From positions 18,183 to 82,182 of the forward strand of contig NMRB01002070.1 of the NCBI GenBank assembly GCA_002633025.1: a stretch of DNA of 64,000 nucleotides, in the 5' to 3' direction. Every line of letters begins with the position of its first letter. Positions within the stretch are counted from its first letter, which is position 1. This DNA is from Notospermus geniculatus (taxonomy: Eukaryota > Nemertea > Pilidiophora > Heteronemertea > Lineidae). Positions 56,849-64,000 of the stretch are shown one piece after another. A program made the translations under genes and the position numbers. The notes below the pieces were generated by a model. The model saw only the letters and a list, made by a program, of their open reading frames with translations. It searched no databases and was not told the origin of the DNA.

Positions 56849-59017
56849 ATGAACATGGATAACCGTTACCAACCACGGACCGACTACCACACAATGCCAG
56901 ATCCCTCGTCCAGGCCGGGGATCTGGGGCCACAGGCCGAGGAATGAGTTCGATGATAACTATGGACGCCCCAAGCAAGGACTTGGTGGTGTCAGGCTTGA
57001 CAACGGGCGGACGCCAGCTGGTAAGAATTGCCCCTACACAACAGCCATCATGAAAAACTCCGTTTTCGTCAGGCATAGTCTACCCAAAGCCTCAGCTCAT
57101 GGCGTCGCCTGGACGGACTGCATTTCGGGCTATACCCTCAACGTAGGCCCTAATCGCCCGCCGATGTTACATGGTTACAAGCGATAGCTTTGATGTTGTT
57201 GGTCTTGGAGCCAACCCAGATAAATTTTTACACTACGTGCATAAATGTATAGGTTATCGTGCACGACAAGAAGTGGACTTTATTGATTTACCTTGTCACA
57301 CACATTTGCCATCAACATAGACTAGAAACTAGCCGATATCGGCGTTCACCATGAAGGTGTGACGCCATTCGTGGTACAACGTTCGATCGTGTGCAGGAGG
57401 CCTCGGGTTCGATCCTCTGCTGAGTTGCTTTCCCCTTTAACTGGTTTAAGGATTGGAACTTAAGCGCTGCTCCGTCACCGGTCGGTTCCGAGAAAATTTG
57501 TTGGGTAATAACCCGGGGTAATAAATGTGGAGCGCTTGGAGGCCGACTTCCGGTTATTCCTCCAAGCTTCCGGTAAGCACATCAGCGCTACCGAAGTCTA
57601 GATGATGTTTATCTTTGATCGCAATAGGTCAAGTATTAAGACACAGCCGCCACGAAGTCGTCAACGACAGAATAGTTTTTTCAATATCACAGCGGTTCGA
57701 TGCCTTTTGTGCACAACATTGGCAAATTACCCAGCCATATGCTTATGCAAATTAGGACTATGCTTTTGAAATCGCCAAATCCTTTAAGTGGAAAGGCGTA
57801 CCTTTATACATTGTGAGACATGTGGCATAGTGAGACGTCCAACCGACATCAGAATGTGTCTTTTGGGACAGGCCTATTCATATTGGCTGTACATATTATA
57901 GGGCAATTTTGTAAATCCTTCAACCTCATTTATGACTAATATACAATTACTTTTTCTGTAAAGGCATTTGATAGAGAGTTTTCGGATAGCCCCTGAAACG
58001 CCAACGCGAACGCCAACCCCATTGTGCGATGCCATGAAGAGAGCACCGACCAAAAGGATGGACGTTTCGCGTTGGCGTTTCGGGGGGGGGGGTTGCGAAA
58101 ACAACCTGTGGTGAAGACAAAACCGCTAGCATTAGTGTTACCGTTCGCAGGAGATCTTGCTTTTGCAAAAGCTTCGCTTTTTGATGGTCGACGCATCCGT
58201 TCGTGCAGGCACTCGGTCTTCTCTCCCATCACGTTCATGGGCATCCTCGCACCCAGGGGAGGGTACGACCGGAATGACCTGAGATTCTAAGGGTGGGTCA
58301 TGGGATGACTTCTCAAATTGTTTTGATGATCAGAAAGCAGTACCGTATATTATTTTTCATGCCTTTCCAGGCGAAAGAAGCTGGTGCGGCAAGGTGACAG
58401 CCAACGATTTCCATGGTTACGGTCCACGTTGGATTGACACAGAAGACCCAACACCAATCGACTGGACCCGCAAGGGACCCAAACCACCCAATTACTGGAG
58501 TCTAGATGATCCCAGAACAAACACCTATCCCAGGGATTGGAATCCACGTGACTACCCAGAGCCTATGCCATACGGCGGCGTTGACGACGGCCCGTACCCC
58601 TGGCCAAGAGACCCAAAAGTGCCATCAAGATGGGGGCCGTATGGACCCCGAGAATTCCCATGGGAGGCAGAAAATCTTGCTCCGCATGGCTCGCGGGGGA
58701 CGTTGGAACGTTTCTACCGGGATCATTACGGTCCGCCAAGGGGTGACCCGAGGATATCCGACCAAATCCGAACCGGTTCAGAAAATCTTGCGCGGCATGG
58801 CTCGCGGGGGACGTGTTTCTACGACCGGGATCATTACGGTCCGCCAGGGGGTGACCCGAGGGTGTCCAACCAAATTCTAACCGGTTCAATGTACGGAACT
58901 GCCAGTCGGATGCCGCGGTCTCCGGGTGCACTTCACGGGGACATTCTGACGCAACGGAACCGAATCCGACATCATACAATGTATAGACCTGATTATTATG
59001 ATACTACAAGATATTAG
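56849..59017 (+). CDS. Gene C: paralogue of A and B, 2 coding exons, 272 aa
   Basis: Family unknown. Coding exons are 56849-57020 and 58371-59017, 819 nt with a phase-1 GT-AG intron. An in-frame TAG lies three codons before the ATG, fixing the start. Exon 1 contains NEFDDNYGRPKQG, corresponding to A's TEYRDNYDRP and B's TEYRDNYGYP. Exon 2 begins ERSWCGKVTANDF and contains EDPTPIDWTRKGPKP, matching A's DDPTPIDWIKPKP. A Pro/Tyr/Trp/Asp-rich region follows, then two tandem copies of a 36-37-residue unit starting ENLA.HGSRGT and containing RDHYGPP.GDPR. The end is Tyr/Arg-rich (YRPDYYDTTRY). No signal peptide or membrane segment is visible. It is divergent from gene B across about 2.1 kb. The intron carries a SINE-like element (57355-57600) and the B/C-shared MITE (57977-58102). 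Confidence 0.72.
57355..57600 (+). mobile_element. SINE-like element in gene C intron
   Basis: A tRNA-like head (CATTCGTGGTACAACGTTCG with B-box GGGTTCGATCCTC) is followed by a body containing AGCGCTGCTCCGTCACCGG and a second AGCGCTTGGAGGCC block. There is no other full copy in the window. Confidence 0.5.
57977..58102. mobile_element. AGTTTTCGGATAGCCCC MITE in gene C intron
   Basis: The left arm AGTTTTCGGATAGCCCCTGA and the right arm CGTTGGCGTTTCGGGG are the same family as in gene B's intron. The interior CCCCATTGTGCGATGCC corresponds to the reverse complement of that copy. Confidence 0.83.
58670..58888 (+). repeat. Tandem duplication of about 108 bp inside gene C coding exon
   Basis: Two adjacent in-frame copies, about 58670-58780 and 58781-58888. 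Both begin GAAAATCTTGC and share CATGGCTCGCGGGGGACGT and CGGGATCATTACGGTCCGCC. They encode the repeated 36-37-residue unit of gene C. The few substitutions suggest a fairly recent internal duplication. Confidence 0.85.
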
Positions 59018-60163
59018 ACCGCCTTTTTGTGGGCGAACAAAAATTGTTGCTTCAAGAGTACTCAAGAAAATGGAAATAGTCCGAAAAAACTCTGTCCTCG
59101 ACAGGGCAGATTTTGTGCGGGCATCCGGTTTCCTCCCACTAAATTCGCCCAATGTTATCTGTATATTTGGCGCTTATCTCTCGAAAGGTATATTACGGTA
59201 AGCCAATGACTGATTTGCAATGGCAGGTGTAGGACAATGTTGGTTCGACGAAAACTGATGAAGGAGATGACGAACAAGGCCTGATAGATGAGCAAGCGGC
59301 TAAATGCGGCTGCTCATTTCAGCTGCTTGAAAGATTGAAGGGTCATCTCGGGGGTGTGAAATTACTAGTAATTCATGCAATATCCCCTCTCACTTTTGTC
59401 GTCGCGAGTATATTGGACTTGAATCCTTTTTGTCACAATGCCAACCAGGAGGTTGGTGGCACCTTGGCACGGCGGACAGGGAAATAGTTATACTCTGTAG
59501 GCGTACTCGCGTAAATATCTGTAGTTTCATAATGAATATTGGTAAATAAATTTACTTTTTAAATTTTTCTATCATCCATGTGACGTCAATTTCGTATCAT
59601 TTGAATATTGCTACATTGGTCCTCTGTAACTCCTATTAGCGGAGTGGATCAAGAACATGGTACCAGTCTACACTATTGCAACTTTGACATCTTTGAGCAC
59701 AGGGTGGAAATGGTTACTGGTGGGAACGAGGCTCAGCACTTGAGGCGCATCATTCAGACGAACGGTAGTTTCAATCAACTGCACGTTTTTGAAAGGCTGG
59801 TGGAATATTTTTTCATGCCACAAGTGAAACAAGCAAACACAATCAAATTCTCCTAGAAATATTTAATCTGCTCTTTTTTACACTACGGTGACTGTGTTTT
59901 CAAAGACAAACAATTCTAGAGACACTACCTAACAAATATACAAATATCAACCCATATTTACATTAAAACATGTTTGCTACTTAACATGTTTGCTACTAAT
60001 GAATTTCAAAGGTAATAGTAACAATTCCCAAAGGTAAAATCTGCCTAATATGAAAATATGGCCAAAGACTGAAAAGTTGAAGTACTCAAACTCTATCAGG
60101 TAAGTATTCACTGGAAAGCTTCGAATGAGCATTTTCTAATGAATACCCATGTGACAGGGTTCT
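59018..60163. other. No gene seen downstream of gene C
   Basis: Probably contains gene C's 3' UTR. There is a decayed CTGGTCCTCT foldback near 59617-59670. No coding potential is supported. Confidence 0.5.
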
Positions 60164-60269
60164 CATCCTCCCACAGCAGGGGTTTTTACCTCGCTCCTCT
60201 TCATCCACTCACACTTTGTGTGTGAGTGGATGAAGAGGAGCGAGACCAAAGCCCGACTATGGGAGGATG
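60164..60269. mobile_element. CATCCTCCCA foldback family, copy 1
   Basis: The ends CATCCTCCCACAGCAGGG and GACTATGGGAGGATG are inverted. The inner arms CTCTTCATCCACTCACAC and GTGTGAGTGGATGAAGAG are perfect. Related copies lie at 62742-62842 and 42059-42137. Confidence 0.83.
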
Positions 60270-60360
60270 CAGGGTTCTATAACTTTTCAAGCCGTTTCCA
60301 TTTCATTTTGTCCTGTTTTTGATGAAATTAAACCTGGCAGTGAAAAGGTCAAGAAAGTCC

Positions 60361-60483
60361 CAGGGCCCATATTCATAAAACCTTGCTAGGCTTAGTTGCC
60401 TGCTGAAGTGCCTAGTTTGTACAGGCCAATGTACACAACTAGCAGCCAACTAAGCTAGCAAGGTTTTATGAATATGGGTCCTG
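60361..60483. mobile_element. CAGGGCCCATATTCATAAAAC foldback, copy 2
   Basis: Same termini as 26532 (right end ATGAATATGGGTCCTG) and a related interior in inverse order, GTACAGGCCAATGTACACAA. Confidence 0.83.
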
Positions 60484-60524
60484 ATTATCAAGTTGATCAA
60501 GACATATGCAGTGTCTAGTCACCA

Positions 60525-60664
60525 GGGGTAGCGAGCATAAAGGGGTCGTAACCCTACGTCAGGCCTAAGCCAGGCGTAGTGCTGGTCGAAGATAGGGCAT
60601 CGACCAGCGCTACGCCTGGCTTAGGCCTGACGTAGGGTTACGACCCCTTTATGCTCGCTACCCC
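60525..60664. repeat. Near-perfect hairpin, 64-bp arms, 12-nt loop
   Basis: The left arm 60525-60588 starts GGGGTAGCGAGCATAAAGGG. The right arm 60601-60664 is its reverse complement except for one T/C difference, a G-U wobble in RNA. The loop is AAGATAGGGCAT. No target duplication was identified. Confidence 0.93.
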
Positions 60665-60789
60665 AGGGGTCCTCATTCATAAAGTTCAGCAAGACTGGTT
60701 CCCTGTCCTTTCTCTGTGGTTTAGCCATAGGGCTGGAAGAGGAAACCAGTTATCTTTCCACTTACAAGTCTTTGTGAATGAGGCCCAGG
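60664..60789. mobile_element. CAGGGGTCCTCATTCATAAAG foldback
   Basis: The ends CAGGGGTCCTCATTCATAAA and CTTTGTGAATGAGGCCC are inverted. Inner arms contain ACTGGTTCC and GGAAACCAGT. It abuts the right end of the 60525-60664 hairpin. Confidence 0.7.
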
Positions 60790-61071
60790 ATCTACTCCTA
60801 AGCATATGATAAGGAATTTGGCTGTGCGGTTACCATGGTAACATACCAGATGTTGAGCCTGGTGCCTGCACTGAAGTTGGCCCATACAGGGTACCCCCTC
60901 CAAAAATGGAGGTAAATCCCTGCTGAATTGAATTTTCTCTATCTTGAAAGAAAATCAGCCATTAAAATTATATTTTTATACTCATTTTTAACACACCTGT
61001 CAAAAATATTAATCAGTAAATGTAGAAAAACATACATAAATTTTATGACCCTGACATACGCAATCAACTAA

Positions 61072-61463
61072 GGCCACATTAAAAAAATCTTTAGTTTAGC
61101 ATCAGCGCCCGCCTCGAATTTTCTCGCCGCCTCAAATTTTTTTTTTCAAAAAAAATTTTTTTCAAAAAAAATTTTTTTTCTTCAATTTTTTTCTCACATT
61201 ATAATGTTCTCTGTCAAACAGTGTGGTTTCTTGTCTACACATGCCTTTTCCAGGGTGACTCAGATATGTATTTTTTTTGAATAAAAACCTTTTTCGAGTT
61301 AATACTAAGGATTTGTCTATTGTATGGTAAATGGTGCAATGCTTCCAAGCTCTCTTTCGATGATCACAGTCCATTTCAGTATTAAAAAAAAAAAAACCCC
61401 TCCTCCCTCCTCACTTTTTACAAGTTTGACTGATGCTAAACTAAAGATTTTTTTTATGTGGCC
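61072..61463. mobile_element. Harbinger-type MITE, TSD TAA
   Basis: Inverted ends GGCCACATTAAAAAAATCTT and CTAAAGATTTTTTTTATGTGGCC, with TAA duplicated at 61069-61071 and 61464-61466. The interior holds A/T homopolymer runs. Confidence 0.85.
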
Positions 61464-61576
61464 TAAGTTTTAACTTAAAAGTCAAAATCTTCTAATGTGG
61501 GGTGCCTGAGATTGTTGTGTACATGTATTTACAATGAAATATGGAATTACCGGTAACGAAAAAGCCATGAACTTTA

Positions 61577-61827
61577 TTTAAAGCCACACCGTATTCAATT
61601 CAGAAATGCTCATGTCCTCCGATGTTAGTGTAGTGTAAAATGTTCTATACTCTATCTGAATACATTAGAGCTCTGCCTGAGTTTTTTCAATGTGTGCTGA
61701 AAACTAGGCCTTGATTCCTTAAGTATCAGGCAACTATTTTGGGGACCTTCGTGAGGTAATGAGACCTCTATCTGCATTCTCCCAAAACTTCGAAAATGCC
61801 GTAATTCAATACAGAGGGGCTTTAAGC
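61577..61827. mobile_element. TTTAAAGCC..CGGTATTCAATT repeat, copy 1
   Basis: TTTAAAGCCACACCGTATTC and AATACAGAGGGGCTTTAA are inverted ends. GCTGAAAACTAGGCCTTGAT and TTTTGGGGACCTTC are shared with 48886-49110. Confidence 0.67.
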
Positions 61828-61920
61828 CCACATTGTTGTGGTACTTAGTGCTTCCTCTCTATGTCACCACACACAAACCGTGACATGGGGAGCGAGCACT
61901 AAAAACCACTGACAACTTCA

Positions 61921-62049
61921 GGGCGGACCGCCACGAAACTACGATAGCACTAACAGGGCCTAACAGAGAAATTCTGTAATGGTAAAAGGCATTGCATACC
62001 TCTCTGTTAGGCACTGTTAGTGCTATCGGAGTTTCGTGACGGCCCGCCC
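61921..62049. mobile_element. Foldback element, about 50-bp arms
   Basis: The ends GGGCGGACCGCCACGAAACT and AGTTTCGTGACGGCCCGCCC are inverted with few mismatches. The arms continue through GATAGCACTAACAG and CTGTTAGTGCTATC. Confidence 0.83.
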
Positions 62050-62741
62050 AGGACGTTAAGCCTGGTGAAATTCACAATGTAACAACTGAAAGCAATAGGC
62101 TTACCACTGCCATCTTCTAAAACACAATTTACACACCGGTATAGTAAAAGTTACCCAACATGACATGAACTTGCATATTACTATTGTACGAAAAAAGTTT
62201 TCTACACAGATACACTCAATAACTAAAAGGACTTCTGTTTTAACTGACTGTTGACTGCACTTTTCCAATCCATATATGGACAGATATAGGTACCAGTTTG
62301 GACAGATCATTTAGAAAACAATTTGGTAATCTCTAACCAGTCATGCACTATGATGACACTCATAATCAATAGATAATTCTGTAGTTTGTGATTGCCAAAA
62401 TAGGGTTAGTTGGTCATTGGTAAAATTGGTTCACATTACGTAGATTGGGCACTAACATGACGAAGTCTTATGACGTTTTGCATACGCAAATGAAAGATGG
62501 CAAAGATAACAATGAGCCAGTCAAAGTCCAACTAGGATAAAACAATGAAGAGATAATACACATATATACACCAATAAAGGATGCGTTCTGTGAATTGGTG
62601 ACATGACAGAGTTCATAAAAAGTGCAATCATTGATAATGGTGACAACCATGTAGGCTTAGAATGGTTTTTGTCTGTGTGCTATGGTGTGCAGTTCGCAGA
62701 CTATGTTCAACATAGATGTACAGTTCAAATGCCCGTGATGA

Positions 62742-62842
62742 CATCCTCCCATGGCAGGGATTGGTCTCGTTCCTCTTCATGCACTTGCACTCGTGTGAGT
62801 GGATGAAGAGTTGCGAGATAAAAACCCTGTGGTGGGAGGATG
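62742..62842. mobile_element. CATCCTCCCA foldback family, copy 2
   Basis: The ends CATCCTCCCATGGCAGGG and CCCTGTGGTGGGAGGATG are inverted. The inner GTGAGTGGATGAAGAG is shared with the 60164 copy. Confidence 0.78.
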
Positions 62843-62940
62843 GTTATGAAGTCCTGGACCTATTCTAGTGGTTTTCTGCTCCAGCTGCTCAGTTTCATGC
62901 ATTTGCAAAACTAGAATGAGTCCAGTCCTCAAGACATATA

Positions 62941-63227
62941 GGGCGTTTTCGAATCCTCGTTCTTGACCACACTCGTGCTGACCCAGTTCATGTAGTTGCT
63001 GCCTCAACTCGAGAACGGCAGTCTCGAACGCCAAGAACGCAACCCGTGTCGGGTCAAGAACAGTGTTCTCCTCAACCCTCCGCTGAGTGGGGAGTGAGAA
63101 GAATACGTTCTTGACCCGACACGGGTTGCGTTCTCGGCGTTCGAGACTGCCGTTCTTGAGTTGAGCCAACAATTACATGAACTGGGTCAGCACGAGTGTG
63201 GTCAAGAACGAGGATTCGAAAACGCCC
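62941..63227. mobile_element. 287-bp long inverted repeat (foldback MITE), TSD ATA
   Basis: The ends GGGCGTTTTCGAATCCTCGT and ACGAGGATTCGAAAACGCCC are exact reverse complements. The arms stay largely complementary for about 125 bp. ATA is duplicated on both sides (62938-62940 and 63228-63230). Confidence 0.88.
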
Positions 63228-63297
63228 ATAAAGTAAGTGAAGAATGACAAAGAGGTAACAATTAAACCTCACAAGCTAATGAGGTATTTTACCAGAT

Positions 63298-63673
63298 CAG
63301 GGGCGGATCCAGGACTTGGGAAAACAGCTCTGTGCTAGGAACATTGAAATTTGCAGTGAATTTCAATGAGTTTCTCCAAATTCTAGAATTTCGCAGTCGA
63401 TTTCGCAGTGAATTTCAATGAGTTCCTCCAAATTCTAGAATTTCGCAGTCGATTTCGCAGTGAATTTCAATGAGTTCCTCCAAATTCTAGAATTTCGCAG
63501 TCGATTTAGCAGTGAATTTCAATGAGTTCCTCCAAATTCTAGAATTTCGCAGTCGATTTCGCAGTGAATTTCAATGAGTCCTCCAAATTCTAGAATTTCG
63601 CAGTCGATTTATAGATTTGTTGGCCAAAAGGGGAGGTGTGCACCCGAGATGCCCCCCTCTGGATCCGCGCCCG
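63298..63673. mobile_element. CAGG-MITE copy 5 with internal minisatellite
   Basis: It starts CAGGGGCGGATCCAGG and ends near GGATCCGCGCCC. It is more than twice as long as the other copies because a 52-bp internal unit is repeated. No clear target duplication remains. Confidence 0.82.
63356..63612. repeat. Minisatellite, 52-bp unit, about 5 copies
   Basis: Unit starts GTGAATTTCAATGAGTTCCT at 63356, 63408, 63460 and 63512. A slightly shorter last copy starts near 63564. The copies are nearly identical, so the expansion is recent. It lies inside CAGG-MITE copy 5. Confidence 0.93.
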
Positions 63674-64000
63674 ACGTTTCTGCCCCCTAGGGGCATGAGC
63701 TATATCTACATCACATGTCACAATAATGCTATGTCAGTTTTTACAAAATTCCCAACAAATACTAATAGCAGACCTCAACCTCACTCCCCAAAATCACAAC
63801 ATTAACATAATGGAGCAAAGCTCATGTGACATTGGGGACAAGGTTGAGGTACTGTAGTCTGCCATCATAAAATTGATTGCAATTCAGTTGATTCAATTGA
63901 TTGCAATTCAATATGTAATGTGTACATAGTGAAAGTTGTCTGGTTACCATGGCAATGCTGGTCCTATACATTGCCATGGTAACACCCCAACAGAAGCCAT

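Noticed and set aside
63356-63612. CRISPR-like array
   Set aside because: Units are contiguous with no unique spacers, in a eukaryotic MITE. It is a minisatellite.

Overview
This is a eukaryotic (metazoan) nuclear window. The genes have many GT-AG introns. They encode animal proteins: a protein O-fucosyltransferase 2, a lysosomal-type arylsulfatase, the cilia-linked MDH1B, and a long C2H2 zinc-finger protein. The intergenic DNA is packed with tRNA-headed SINEs, foldback MITEs and the dispersed palindrome TAGGCCTA. I think this points to a marine invertebrate, perhaps an echinoderm or another non-vertebrate deuterostome, but the species call is inference. There is one 258-base assembly gap (32675-32932) and two single Ns (13082, 14788).

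Layout. Bases 1-20200 are gene-poor. They hold SINE and MITE copies, Penelope-like ends, a 609-bp tandem duplication (15841-17046) and one possible orphan coding exon (13933-14259, minus). POFUT2 follows (20213-24956, plus, 8 exons). It is convergent with an arylsulfatase B/I/J-family gene (27326-32160, minus, 7 exons). A zinc-finger gene with one large coding exon lies at 36364-40101 (plus). MDH1B (44011-47624, minus, 6 exons) has a 5'-truncated LINE with an intact 261-codon ORF about 70 bp from its start codon on the other strand.

The most interesting region is 50988-59017. It holds three two-exon genes that I could assemble in frame: A on minus, B on minus, C on plus. I do not recognise the family. 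All three have a short first coding exon ending in a shared (E)(Y/F)xDNYxxP motif, a phase-1 intron, and a proline/tyrosine-rich last exon. A and C also share DPTPIDW. B and C carry the same MITE family in that intron. I read this as a small, locally duplicated family of unknown function.

Bases 59018-64000 contain no gene I can support. They are almost a catalogue of foldback elements: a 64-bp-arm near-perfect hairpin (60525-60664), a 287-bp long inverted repeat (62941-63227), a Harbinger-type MITE (61072-61463), and a CAGG-terminal MITE with an expanded 52-bp minisatellite (63298-63673).

All exon boundaries were derived by hand from splice consensus, reading-frame continuity and remembered family similarity. 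No alignment, database search or transcript evidence was available. The four known-family genes and the three-gene family close in frame exactly, with totals divisible by three.
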